Source: Bacteroidota bacterium | GTDB lineage: Bacteria > Bacteroidota > Bacteroidia > NS11-12g > UBA9320 | Length of the DNA stretch: 44,319 nucleotides | Direction: 5' to 3' | Assembly (NCBI GenBank): GCA_024645005.1 | Contig: JAHEGS010000004.1 | Span: 1 to 44,319 of the forward strand | Part shown: piece after piece, positions 24,672 through 35,032 of the stretch | How positions within the stretch are numbered: position 1 is the first letter of the stretch | Layout of the letters: every line of letters starts with the position of its first letter | The notes under the pieces: generated by a model | Told to the model about the DNA's origin: nothing | What the model saw: only the letters and a program-made list of their open reading frames with translations | The model's database searches: none | Position numbers and translations under genes: made by a program

Positions 24672-26533
24672 TTGATAAAAATGAAATGTTAGCCTTTTCA
24701 ACGTCAGTAACTAACAGCTTATACCAATCTGGATATATGTCTGCTGGAGAAAAATTACAAGCCGATGCAGCTGCAGTTCAAGCCGTAACAATTTTGGAAG
24801 AAGGTGTTGAGAAAGGTGGTTTTAAATCTCTTAATTCAAATGTTATTGAAGGACAGACAGTAACCGATGGTCCAATCATGGCATTATTAACCAATAACGG
24901 TACTGTTAAAATTGAAGAAACAAACACTGAGGCGACTGCTATCGGCGATCTAACTGGTAAGCCATCTGGTAATGGAACACTTAAAAAGGTTTTTGTTCAA
25001 GGAAGCCCAACAGCAATGAAGTCGGCATTAAAAGGAGTTGTAAAAGCAAGTGATGCCGATATCAAGGCAGTTGTGTCTGAAACATCTTCACAACCTACTC
25101 TTGTTTCTAGCGCCATTGATAAGGATCAAAAATCCGAGTTGGCCAAAGAAGTAAAAAAGGCAGTCGCAGAAAATAATAGAAAACTAGATAATCCAATTGC
25201 TTCTACTGAAGATCCATTTGGCTCACTTGGTGGTAAATTCGGTAATATTTTTGCCAGTATAGCTTCTGTTGTATCTGGTGGAAAATCATTTAAGTCTGTA
25301 GGTGCTGAGTTAAAAGATGTAACCACAGAAGTTATTGATCCAGTAAGTGGAGAAAAAACCAATCCAAATATTGTTAATGTAGACGGAACAACTAATATTA
25401 AAAATACGGTCACAAAAAGTGCTACAGGGGAATCAGTAAGTAATTCTGACACACCATTTGATGCCATTGAAAATGGTAAAAAATTTGGTACAGCAAGTTA
25501 TAAGTATGAGCCAGTAGATACTGCAGAAGAACTTGAATTAGAATTAAAAAAATGTAAAAGAGAATTAACTACCATTATGACATCTTGGTTAGAATTCCCT
25601 ATAAACTTTAATGGCACTTTAGAAAATTATAGCGACCTTATAAAGAAAAGGGATAAACAAGCACTTGATCAGTTTAGTGGAGCATTTGGTACTGGTGCTA
25701 GTGGATTCTTTAACCAATTTTCAGGCATTATAGATTCTATTGATTTGGGTGTACAAGAACATTATGTTATTTTAAGAAATGGTAAAGTGTTTAGAGGAAG
25801 ACCTTTAGCAAAAGCTCAAGCTAAAAAAGAAGATAAAATATGGTCAAAAGGTGTTATCAGTGTAGCATTTTGGGCTGGTTCAACAGAACCATATGAAAAT
25901 CCAAAATGGCGATCTTATATGAGTGTTAAATCAATATCAGCAGATCAATGGAAAGCATATGATTTAATTACCGATACCTTTTTAAAGGTATTTCCTGGAG
26001 GTGCTGTTATCTCTCTTGATAAAGTAAATAAAGATAAATCCCCAAACCCTGGATTTGATGCTGCAGAATATGTAAAGAGTAAATTTGGAAAAGAAAGTGT
26101 TTATGATGATGAGGATTATGAATTATCTGAACCATATACTGCTGAAGAAAAAGTAGAGAAAAAATCAAAAACGGCTGTAGCTCCGCCAACAGATCCTACC
26201 GAAGTTCCTTCTATTCAGGATATCAATAAAAAGGCCGCTGCTATTGCCGATATAGATAATTTAACAGGTGTAAAAAAAGATATAGATGCTGCACAAATAT
26301 CTACTGATTATAACAAGGCATTACAAGATGCGCAAAATGCATTAAGACAAAAGGATGGTATTTTAGGAGAAGCAATGAAAGCAGGAACCGGTTTATTAGG
26401 TTCATTCACAAATGCTGCTAATTCTAATGAATTATCACTAACCAGTGCTTTAAATTCTGCTCAAGGGTTTAGACAAAAAGCAATAGATGCTGGATACACA
26501 TATGACCCAGTAACAAAATCTTGGAATAAGTAA
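24668..26533 (+). CDS. Baseplate-associated protein with degenerate amidase-like domain
   Basis: Located between the gp5 OB/lysozyme and gp5 beta-helix ORFs. HYVILRNGKVFRGRPL...ISADQWKAYDLITDTFLKVFPGGAVISLDKVNKDKSPNPGFD resembles an Amidase_2 core with lost metal ligands. Confidence 0.5.
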   Translation: MIDKNEMLAFSTSVTNSLYQSGYMSAGEKLQADAAAVQAVTILEEGVEKGGFKSLNSNVIEGQTVTDGPIMALLTNNGTVKIEETNTEATAIGDLTGKPSGNGTLKKVFVQGSPTAMKSALKGVVKASDADIKAVVSETSSQPTLVSSAIDKDQKSELAKEVKKAVAENNRKLDNPIASTEDPFGSLGGKFGNIFASIASVVSGGKSFKSVGAELKDVTTEVIDPVSGEKTNPNIVNVDGTTNIKNTVTKSATGESVSNSDTPFDAIENGKKFGTASYKYEPVDTAEELELELKKCKRELTTIMTSWLEFPINFNGTLENYSDLIKKRDKQALDQFSGAFGTGASGFFNQFSGIIDSIDLGVQEHYVILRNGKVFRGRPLAKAQAKKEDKIWSKGVISVAFWAGSTEPYENPKWRSYMSVKSISADQWKAYDLITDTFLKVFPGGAVISLDKVNKDKSPNPGFDAAEYVKSKFGKESVYDDEDYELSEPYTAEEKVEKKSKTAVAPPTDPTEVPSIQDINKKAAAIADIDNLTGVKKDIDAAQISTDYNKALQDAQNALRQKDGILGEAMKAGTGLLGSFTNAANSNELSLTSALNSAQGFRQKAIDAGYTYDPVTKSWNK

Positions 26534-26535
26534 TC

Positions 26536-27990
26536 ATGGCTGAAAACGAAGATGATTTAGGACAAACACTTGAAGATGGATTTAAAGATCCACAAAATGT
26601 TTTTCCTAGAGTAAAGTATTATAACAAGCAATCTACCAACTTTGCTGCTAGAAATATCCAAAACAATGATTTATATATTGGTGGTGGTGACGTTGCTCTT
26701 AGTTTAGGGTTACAACCCCATACAGATACACAGTATCCTATGAATCAGGTTAGAGAAACAGTTTCTGGTCATGTAACAGAAATTGATGATACTCCTGGTG
26801 CTGAGAGAATTTTATTTAAACATAAAACTGGTGCTGGTGTTGAGATGAGAGCTGATGGTACCGTTATCATCAGTTCAACAAATAATACTGTTCAGATTAC
26901 CGGTGGAGATCAAAAGGTCATTGTTGAAGGTGACGGTGAAATAGTATATCATGGTAACCTTAAATTAACAGTAAACGGTAATTTTGATTTAAATGTAGGT
27001 GGTGATTTTAATGTTACAACCGGTGGTGATAATGTTGAAACTGTAAAAGGCAGTTATAAACAAACTGTATCAAATTTCCATGAAACAACAGTGACAAAAA
27101 GTAAATCACAATTTGTTGGTAAAAATACATCAAGTACTGTTTTGGGTGATAATAATACAACAGTAAAAGGTGAAAACAATAATTATAATCAAGGGGATTA
27201 TAATCTTCACGTTGGGTATTTTGATCCGGAAACTGGTGAGGATATTGGAACACTTCGAATATCAGCTACTGATGAAATCATGATGTCTGCAGCAAATATG
27301 AACGGAATGGCTACCGATATGACGTGGGTGGGAGATCATGGTGATATTGGTGGTGATAATATAGTTATGCACAATTATAATATGTACACCGGCCATTCTA
27401 TAGATGTTGGTGATACACTTACAGTTCCAACCATTTATAATGATACTCAAGTTACCAGTGGTCATATGAATATTCCTGTTGTATATGGTGATTTGCAAGG
27501 TACTGCAACTCAGGCGATGGTATCCAATCAAGCAGGACTTCATCCATCTAGTGGTGCTCATGCCGGCGCGGGATATGGTTACACAGCTGCAACTGACACT
27601 ACAGCAGATATACCAGTTGATCCATTTTTAAGAACAAGAGTAAATACCGCAATTGCGGATGAATACCTATATAGAAGTGATAGAGGTATTTCAGATGTGA
27701 ATATTGATTTTGGTGGAGAAATGCTTGATACTGTAGATAAATCTAGACCTTATGATAATATTAGCCAACGTAAATTAACCACACCTGAAATCAGATCAAA
27801 ATTAAGAGATCCAAATACACTTCGAAATGAAACATTTATTAATGCTCAAATTTTGGAAGGTAAATTATCAGCTGATTATATTAATCCTGTACCACCATTT
27901 GGATACGGACGTGTTGTAAATAAAGGAACAACTCCAATACGTGGTTCTGCCACATTACCTAATAGTGATATCACAAAGCGAGTTATATAA
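26536..27990 (+). CDS. gp5 C-terminal-like beta-helical spike protein
   Basis: VNGNFDLNVGGDFNVTTGGDNVETVKGSYKQTV...KGENNNYNQGDYNLHVG repeats typical of the gp5C/VgrG spike. Confidence 0.7.
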   Translation: MAENEDDLGQTLEDGFKDPQNVFPRVKYYNKQSTNFAARNIQNNDLYIGGGDVALSLGLQPHTDTQYPMNQVRETVSGHVTEIDDTPGAERILFKHKTGAGVEMRADGTVIISSTNNTVQITGGDQKVIVEGDGEIVYHGNLKLTVNGNFDLNVGGDFNVTTGGDNVETVKGSYKQTVSNFHETTVTKSKSQFVGKNTSSTVLGDNNTTVKGENNNYNQGDYNLHVGYFDPETGEDIGTLRISATDEIMMSAANMNGMATDMTWVGDHGDIGGDNIVMHNYNMYTGHSIDVGDTLTVPTIYNDTQVTSGHMNIPVVYGDLQGTATQAMVSNQAGLHPSSGAHAGAGYGYTAATDTTADIPVDPFLRTRVNTAIADEYLYRSDRGISDVNIDFGGEMLDTVDKSRPYDNISQRKLTTPEIRSKLRDPNTLRNETFINAQILEGKLSADYINPVPPFGYGRVVNKGTTPIRGSATLPNSDITKRVI

Positions 27991-28590
27991 ATGGCCATAT
28001 TTCAAGTTGCAAATGAATACAATCCTGAATTTCAATCTAAAATAACTAATAAAACTAAGTTAGCTATTGGTATTACTATGGCTAAATTTTTAGGTGGTTA
28101 TGGTTCTGCAAGTAATATGAATCACGTTTCTGATGATAATGAACGAATAAAAATTGCAAAACAGTATACAATGCAAGCGAATGCCATGAGAAAAATAATG
28201 ACTAATCAGGCTAAATTTAATGAATATAGACTGGTTGTTGCTGAAGGCCTTTATAAAAAATCACAAAATGAAACTATTGAACTAGATAGTATTAATGAAT
28301 TAAAAAGTAAAGGTAGGGCAGTTGTTTATGAACTACGGGATTTAAATGGACAGATTGCGCATGAAAAAACATTTGATCTTGCAGTTTATTGGAAAGATAA
28401 TTTAGAATTTGAAAAAATGATTCTTTCATACGATTCATATAATCCAGATCGATCAATCGTGACTCAACTTATTTTGGTTATGCCTGAAATCATTCCTGCT
28501 TGGACGGTGTCATACAAAAACGAAATTCAAACAATGTATAATAATAATGTGCAAACCAATGGAGAATTGGTTGAGATTTTGAATAAATAG
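27991..28590 (+). CDS. Hypothetical structural-region protein
   Basis: 199-aa ORF between the spike and gp25, head-to-tail with its neighbours. Confidence 0.55.
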   Translation: MAIFQVANEYNPEFQSKITNKTKLAIGITMAKFLGGYGSASNMNHVSDDNERIKIAKQYTMQANAMRKIMTNQAKFNEYRLVVAEGLYKKSQNETIELDSINELKSKGRAVVYELRDLNGQIAHEKTFDLAVYWKDNLEFEKMILSYDSYNPDRSIVTQLILVMPEIIPAWTVSYKNEIQTMYNNNVQTNGELVEILNK

Positions 28591-28605
28591 TAACAGGGAT
28601 AAAAA

Positions 28606-29046
28606 ATGGCCAAAGCTTTTTCAATTGAGGACGGAAATCAGAGTACTGCTACTCTAGTAGGGGCTAGAGCAAGATCGTACACTGATATAGATCTAGCTTT
28701 TATTAATAAAACTTCTGGTGATTTATATAAGAAAACAGAAGCAGCTGCTGTTAAACAGGCTGTAAAGAATCTTTTAATGACTGGCGAATCTGAAAAACCT
28801 TTCAATCCGTCATTCGGTGGTAATTTAGGAACTGCTCTTTTTGAATTAGATACAGAATATGATGCTAGAGATTTATCAGATAGAATTTTTAACACTATTG
28901 AATTGCATGAACCAAGAGCTAGAGTGTTAAATATAGATATTAAAACTATATCTGATAGAAACCAGTTGAGTGCTACAATTCAATTTGAAGTAGTAAATGT
29001 TGGGGAAACAGTTACTATAGATATAAACCTAACGAGGCTTAGATAA
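28606..29046 (+). CDS. 25: gp25-like baseplate wedge (lysozyme-like gp25/GPW family)
   Basis: YTDIDLAFINKTSGDLYKKTEAAAVKQAVKNLLMTGESEKPFNPSFGGNLGTALFE. Confidence 0.88.
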   Translation: MAKAFSIEDGNQSTATLVGARARSYTDIDLAFINKTSGDLYKKTEAAAVKQAVKNLLMTGESEKPFNPSFGGNLGTALFELDTEYDARDLSDRIFNTIELHEPRARVLNIDIKTISDRNQLSATIQFEVVNVGETVTIDINLTRLR

Positions 29047-29047
29047 A

Positions 29048-30886
29048 ATGGTACATGTTAATGCATCTGATCTAGATTTTGAACAGATTAAAACTAGATT
29101 AAAAACATATCTTAAACAAAAACCAGAATGGACAGATTACGATTTTGAAGCTTCTGGTTTATCAAATATTTTAGATGTTTTATCATATAACACACATTTA
29201 AATGCATTAACAGCTAATTTTGCAATTAATGAATCATTTTTAAATACTGCACAATTAAGAAGTTCAGTTGTTTCCCATGCTGAAAATTTAGGTTATGATA
29301 TTAGATCAAAAACTGCTGCAAAAGGACTTGTAAATCTTTCTGTTAATTTAAGCGGAGTTATTAACAGACCGGCAGCAATATCTTTACCAGAAGGTGCATC
29401 ATTTACAGCACAAGTTGATGGTACATCATATACGTTCAGAACGATTACTACTTATATCGCCAAGGATGTTGGTGGAGGAATTTATAAATTTACAACAAAT
29501 GCAGGTTCATTTGATATTCCAATATACGAAGGGACCTCAAAAACCAAAACATTTTTTGCGCCAGATAAATCTGAAAGACAAATTTATGTCATACCAGATG
29601 AAAATTTAGATAAAAGTACAGCCGTTGTAAGAGTATATGATAATGCAACATCTTCCAATTTTACAAATTATTCTCCGATTAAAGATGCTGTACAGGTAGA
29701 TGCAAATTCAGCATTATATACAATTAGGGAAACACCAAATGGATATTATGAGTTAAATTTTGGAGATGGTATTTCGTTTGGAAAATCCCCAGATGCTGGA
29801 CAAAAAATAGTTGTATCATACCTTTCAACTAAAGGCCCGCTTGCAAATACTGCTAGTGGATTTATACCATCAACCCAATTAATTGTAAACGGTATTAGTT
29901 ATAATATAGCTACTACGACTGTGGCAGTTGCTACAAGTGGTTCTGCTAAACAATCTATAGAATCCATTAAACAACTAGCTCCTTATGCCTATGCATCACA
30001 ACAAAGATTAGTTACTTCACTAGATTATAAAGCAATTATTCAAAGTAACTTTACTGATGTTCAAGATGTGGCAGTTTGGAGTGGTGATCAAAATGTTCCT
30101 GTAGATTACGGTAAGGTTTTTGTTTCACTTAAATTTGCAAACGGTACTCCAGCATCTACACAAGAGGCAATTAAAGGTAGTATTATAACCAACTTTACTA
30201 AAAATCTTTCTATTATGTCAATCAAGACACAGTTTGTAGATCCTGTTAACATGTTCCTCGAATTAAACACGGAATTTAATTTTGATCCAGCATTAACAGG
30301 TGATACTGTACAAGCAACAGAAACACAAGTATATAATTTCCAAAATGCTTACCTAAATACAAATTTAAATAAATTTGATTCAGTGTACCGCAGATCAGTT
30401 CTTGCTTCAGAATTGGATTCCTTATCGCCTGCTATATTATCATCTAGAGTTGAAGTAAAAGCCCAATTAAGATTTGTGCCTACATTAAATGTTTCAACAC
30501 AACATGAATTAAAATTTCCAATGCGAATTGCTGTACCAGATGATATTGAAAATACCGTTATATCTACTACGTTTGAATATAGTGGTGTGATTGGTCAATT
30601 AAGAAATAAATTAAGCAGCAGAACATTACAAATATATGATCTGGATGGTAATATCTTAGCAGACAATGTTGGAGAATATAATCCTACAACAGGTATTGTA
30701 AATATCATTGGATTTAATCCTGATAGATTATTATTTGGTGTTAACTATATTAAATTATCTGTGAAACCAGAAAATGAAGCTACAATAAAACCTTTAAGAA
30801 ATTATGTATTTTCAATTGATGCTGCAAAGTCTTCATCTACTGCAATTATTGATCGACAAACAACAACGTTGGAAATAAATGTCTAA
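29048..30886 (+). CDS. 6: gp6-like baseplate wedge protein
   Basis: LKTYLKQKPEWTDYDFEASGLSNILDVLSYNTHLNALTANFAINESFLNTAQLRSSVVSHAENLGY. Confidence 0.9.
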   Translation: MVHVNASDLDFEQIKTRLKTYLKQKPEWTDYDFEASGLSNILDVLSYNTHLNALTANFAINESFLNTAQLRSSVVSHAENLGYDIRSKTAAKGLVNLSVNLSGVINRPAAISLPEGASFTAQVDGTSYTFRTITTYIAKDVGGGIYKFTTNAGSFDIPIYEGTSKTKTFFAPDKSERQIYVIPDENLDKSTAVVRVYDNATSSNFTNYSPIKDAVQVDANSALYTIRETPNGYYELNFGDGISFGKSPDAGQKIVVSYLSTKGPLANTASGFIPSTQLIVNGISYNIATTTVAVATSGSAKQSIESIKQLAPYAYASQQRLVTSLDYKAIIQSNFTDVQDVAVWSGDQNVPVDYGKVFVSLKFANGTPASTQEAIKGSIITNFTKNLSIMSIKTQFVDPVNMFLELNTEFNFDPALTGDTVQATETQVYNFQNAYLNTNLNKFDSVYRRSVLASELDSLSPAILSSRVEVKAQLRFVPTLNVSTQHELKFPMRIAVPDDIENTVISTTFEYSGVIGQLRNKLSSRTLQIYDLDGNILADNVGEYNPTTGIVNIIGFNPDRLLFGVNYIKLSVKPENEATIKPLRNYVFSIDAAKSSSTAIIDRQTTTLEINV

Positions 30887-31946
30887 TAGTGAATCATTAA
30901 GAGATTATAATCGGCTTGGAGTAAACTTTAGAAAAAGTGTAGTTCAAGAAGTACTCCCGGAATATTATCAAACCGAATATCCAAACATAATTACATTTTT
31001 GGAAGGGTATTACGATAACTTAGATTCTGATGAAATGCCAGGTGGCATTATTAATGAATTACAAACTATTAGAGATTTTGAAGATACAGATTTAACTAAA
31101 TTAGATCTTTTGTTTAATGAACTTGCCTTGGGTATAGCACATGATAAAGTTGCCATGCCAAGAGAAGCTATTAGAAATTTTGGTAATTTCTTTAGAGTAA
31201 AAGGGACTATATTCTCTGGTGAAGGATTTTTTAGAGCATTTTTTGAAGAAAATGTTGAGATTATTTACCCCAAGGATAGACTATTTACTATTGGTTCATC
31301 AACAATCGGTACTGATGATGGTTATATTACACAGGATGGTGCTGTAAACCAAATATTTTCCGTTTTAATTAAATCTCCAATTTCATTTACATTTTGGGAA
31401 GAATTATATAGAAAATTTGTACATCCATCTGGTTTTTACTTATCTGCTAAAGTTGCATTAGAAGGTATACCAGACCCTATAGAAATTATAACTAATGAAT
31501 CTGTTCCAGATCCTTTTAAAAATATTGCCTTTGTAACAGAAACTGCCTTATTAGATAAACAAACGGGTGCTGGTGAAGCAAGTCATATAAATAATTATTG
31601 GACAGGAAGTGCTGTATCTATTAGTGGCCATATTAATTTACCACAATTTAGAACAAACCCTTATAGATTAATAGAACACTTTACAGATTCAGCCGTCGCT
31701 GCAAGTGTAGGTAATAGAGTTTATACTTCACTTGCTAATTTAGGATCTGCTTACAAAGACCTAAAAGAGCTAACGGATTACGGAATCCACTGGTCAAGCG
31801 CATTTGATTCCAATGGTACTGGGTTATCATTTGATAATTCATATGAAAAACTGGATCAACAAGAGTTTGAAACATATGCTTCTTATACTGCTGGTCCAGG
31901 TAATTATGTAGCTAATGGTTATATTCCGTTAGTTATTAAATCATAA
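30879..31946 (+). CDS. gp7-like baseplate wedge initiator
   Basis: FLEGYYDNLDSDEMPGGIINELQTIRDFEDTDLTKLDLLFNELALG...FFRVKGTIFSGEGFFRAFF; position after gp6. Confidence 0.6.
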   Translation: MSNSESLRDYNRLGVNFRKSVVQEVLPEYYQTEYPNIITFLEGYYDNLDSDEMPGGIINELQTIRDFEDTDLTKLDLLFNELALGIAHDKVAMPREAIRNFGNFFRVKGTIFSGEGFFRAFFEENVEIIYPKDRLFTIGSSTIGTDDGYITQDGAVNQIFSVLIKSPISFTFWEELYRKFVHPSGFYLSAKVALEGIPDPIEIITNESVPDPFKNIAFVTETALLDKQTGAGEASHINNYWTGSAVSISGHINLPQFRTNPYRLIEHFTDSAVAASVGNRVYTSLANLGSAYKDLKELTDYGIHWSSAFDSNGTGLSFDNSYEKLDQQEFETYASYTAGPGNYVANGYIPLVIKS

Positions 31947-31960
31947 TTGGTTAAAAACAT

Positions 31961-31968
31961 TATAAATA
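31961..31968 (+). promoter_or_regulatory. T4-type late promoter TATAAATA
   Basis: Exact TATAAATA in the intergenic gap before the ORF at 31996. Confidence 0.7.
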
Positions 31969-31995
31969 TAGAGTAACTCTACTGTAGGATTGAAA

Positions 31996-33663
31996 ATGGC
32001 TAGAAAAATTATTAACACAGGTGCTTTTGCAAATGACGGAGCTGGTGATGATCTAAGAACTGGTGCAACTAAAATTAATGATAATTTCTTGGAGTTGTAT
32101 TCACAACTTGATAATATTTCTTTGGCTACTAGTGGTGTTGCTGTAGCAAATGGTATTGGTTATGGCTTTTATGGAATTATGTTCGATGGAGCTACATCTG
32201 ATTCATTTGGTACTTCTACAAGATTAGTACCAGAAGATCCAACACAGATTAATACTATTACATTAAGAGATAGTAGTGGTGAGGTTGCATTTGTAGATGA
32301 TATTGGTAGAATTATTAACCGGAATTATATTCTGAACATTAAAAATAATGGTTACCAATTAAAAGATGAAAATGAAATTTTACAGTTAATTTATGATAAT
32401 TCAATTGACTCAGCTCGAGCTGTAGCCATCACAATTGACTCTGCAGAATTATTGGCTGCTGTTGATAGTGCATATGTTCAGTCTAGACAAATATTTGGCA
32501 CACCTGGCGAATTTCAACCATATATCGATAGCGCCGTAAATGTATTAAGAAGTGATCATGATAGCGACATTACTGTTAACAGATTTGATATTGATTTTCT
32601 ACTCGGAAACCAGGCGGCATTAAATACTGCAGATGTTACAGAAGCTCCTTCTAATCTTTATTATACCAAAACTCGGACAGATTCAGATATCAGTCAGGCA
32701 TTTGGGAGCATTTCACAAAACTTAATTCCGGCAGATGATAGCACATATGACTTAGGTTCTCCCACTAATAAGTGGAAAGATTTACATCTTTCAGGTAATA
32801 CAATTTTCTTAGGTAATACATCAATTACTAATGATGGTACCAATATTAATTTTGGTACTCCTATTAATGCTGAAATTGTTGTTACTAATTCTATGGATCT
32901 TGGATCAAATGTGATACAATCTTCGACCAATAGTCTTAGATTAAGACCTGCAGGTGGTCGTGATGTAAGATTGGAAACCATTGATGGTGTTCCTATATTT
33001 ACGGCAAGTACTGATGGTGATGTATATATTGGTGATTCTCCAGGTACCAATGCGTTATTACCTGGTAATAAAGGTTGGTTATATTTAGGTGTTAATACAG
33101 AGGCAGCCAGATCTGTTAAAATGAATGAAAGACATGGTCTAATACATTATAATGACAATCACAATACAATAGAGGTCTATGCTGATAATCAGTGGGATAT
33201 CTTAATGACTGAAACATTAGTTGATAGTGCTATTGTTGCAATTATTGATAGTGATCATGTTAAAGCTAGACAAGTGTCATCGCATTATTTACATTTTGGA
33301 TATGACCCAGACTTAATTGGTCTCCAATCTGACATTAAAATGCGCCAGACTGATGGGGTGACAACAACTACTGGTTATCATCTCCCATTACCAGGTAAAG
33401 TAACTCATATTACTTTTGATTGCACCTGTACGGCTGTTGGTAGTGGTGGCCAAACATTTAGCATTGAATTATGGAAAGCCGGTGTTGCAACTGGTTATAT
33501 TGCAACTTTCGAGCTTACCGGCGGTCCAGGTAGTGTCTCCTCTTCCGTAGGAGTTGATGAGCCGTTTGGGCCGAATGATGGGTTACAACTTAGGATTAGT
33601 CAGGACAGCGCTTTAACAACAAATAACATTATGGCTTCACTTAGAATAGAAGAAACATTATAA
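31996..33663 (+). CDS. Fiber/baseplate appendage-like virion protein
   Basis: MARKIINTGAFANDGAGDDLRTGATKINDNFLELYSQL N-terminal module plus DSA-rich repeats. ATG at 31996. Confidence 0.6.
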   Translation: MARKIINTGAFANDGAGDDLRTGATKINDNFLELYSQLDNISLATSGVAVANGIGYGFYGIMFDGATSDSFGTSTRLVPEDPTQINTITLRDSSGEVAFVDDIGRIINRNYILNIKNNGYQLKDENEILQLIYDNSIDSARAVAITIDSAELLAAVDSAYVQSRQIFGTPGEFQPYIDSAVNVLRSDHDSDITVNRFDIDFLLGNQAALNTADVTEAPSNLYYTKTRTDSDISQAFGSISQNLIPADDSTYDLGSPTNKWKDLHLSGNTIFLGNTSITNDGTNINFGTPINAEIVVTNSMDLGSNVIQSSTNSLRLRPAGGRDVRLETIDGVPIFTASTDGDVYIGDSPGTNALLPGNKGWLYLGVNTEAARSVKMNERHGLIHYNDNHNTIEVYADNQWDILMTETLVDSAIVAIIDSDHVKARQVSSHYLHFGYDPDLIGLQSDIKMRQTDGVTTTTGYHLPLPGKVTHITFDCTCTAVGSGGQTFSIELWKAGVATGYIATFELTGGPGSVSSSVGVDEPFGPNDGLQLRISQDSALTTNNIMASLRIEETL

Positions 33664-33673
33664 GGATTATAAA

Positions 33674-35023
33674 ATGCCAGCAATTGTAACTGATTCACTT
33701 AAAGCTTTATTAGCTAGACAATTTTTTGATCAATTCGCAAACGCCACTGCCAGATATTATATTAGTATTGGAAGATCAGAGCAATGGGATAGTTCAGATA
33801 ATGTTCCTACACCAATAAACACACCAGGGCAAATTGAAGCTGTAAGAAACCAAATGCAGTCTGTGAAACGTGTTCAGGCTACTTCTTTAGTTGTTCCAAG
33901 AACAACTTGGTCAAATGGTGGTATTTATTCCCAGTATGATGATACACAACAAGGGTATCCTAATCCACCATATTATGTCATAAACGAAAATAACAATGTT
34001 TATATTTGCTTAGAAACTGGTAGAACCAATGCGGGTGTTGCAGTACCATCAACAGTAGAACCATCTGGTTCAAATAACGACCCTTTTAGAACTGCTGATG
34101 GGTATGTGTGGAAATTCTTATTTACTATAAGTGCATCTAGAGGCAATTCCTTTATGTCATCTAATTTTTTGCCAGTGCAAAAACAAGGTCCCACAGATTC
34201 ATCTTCAACAGGTATTCAATTAAAACAAAGAGAAGTTCAAGATACTGCAGTTAGTGGTGCCGTTACTTCTGTAATTATTACGGATACTGGTGCTGGTTAT
34301 ACATCTGCACCAACAGTTACAATTACAGGCACAGGTGGTTCTGGAGCTCAAGCAATTGCATACATAGACTCTGCTACTGGAACTCTATCAAAAATTTCTA
34401 TGAAAGATAGTGGTACCACACTAACTCTTGGAAGTGGTTACACAAAGGCGGCAGTCGCGATTACCGGTGGTGGTGCAACAACAGATGCAACTGCCCGAGC
34501 TGTTTTAGGCCCAGATTCTGGTATTGGTGCTGATTCTCGTGTGGATCTTAAATCTTCTTCAATTATGTTTGCCACAACCATCGAGGGTACTGATAGTAAT
34601 TTCATTATAAATCAAGATTTTAGACAGGTATCTCTTATTAAAGATATTAGAGATGCTAATGGTAGTGTTTACACAGCAGAAACTGGTAATACTCTGAAGA
34701 AAATGACACTAGCAACTATTACTAATGCATTTACAAGAGATAAAAAAATCAGAGGTCAAACTACACTGGCTGAAGCCTATATAGATAATATAGACAGTAA
34801 CGAATTATATTATCATCAAACTGACAGTACCGGGTTTGTGGCTTTTCAAGATGGTGAAATTATTGCAGAAACAAATGGGCTTGGTGAAGGTATTAGTGAT
34901 TCATCACTTATTCTACCACTCACCGATCCGGCAACAGGTGATATCCTTTATATAGATAATAGAGCACCTATTTTGAGATCGAATGTCCAGTCGGAAGACA
35001 TTAAAGTAATTATACAGTTCTAA
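33674..35023 (+). CDS. 8: gp8-like baseplate wedge protein
   Basis: LKALLARQFFDQFANATARYYISIGRSEQWDSSDNVPTPINTPGQIEAVRNQMQSVKRV. Confidence 0.8.
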   Translation: MPAIVTDSLKALLARQFFDQFANATARYYISIGRSEQWDSSDNVPTPINTPGQIEAVRNQMQSVKRVQATSLVVPRTTWSNGGIYSQYDDTQQGYPNPPYYVINENNNVYICLETGRTNAGVAVPSTVEPSGSNNDPFRTADGYVWKFLFTISASRGNSFMSSNFLPVQKQGPTDSSSTGIQLKQREVQDTAVSGAVTSVIITDTGAGYTSAPTVTITGTGGSGAQAIAYIDSATGTLSKISMKDSGTTLTLGSGYTKAAVAITGGGATTDATARAVLGPDSGIGADSRVDLKSSSIMFATTIEGTDSNFIINQDFRQVSLIKDIRDANGSVYTAETGNTLKKMTLATITNAFTRDKKIRGQTTLAEAYIDNIDSNELYYHQTDSTGFVAFQDGEIIAETNGLGEGISDSSLILPLTDPATGDILYIDNRAPILRSNVQSEDIKVIIQF

Positions 35024-35032
35024 GGGTTAAAA

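Noticed and set aside
27014-27561. Minus-strand ORFs opposite the beta-helical spike gene
   Set aside because: Antisense artefacts of repetitive Gly/Asn/Asp/Val codons; rich in His/Tyr/Leu without any motif.
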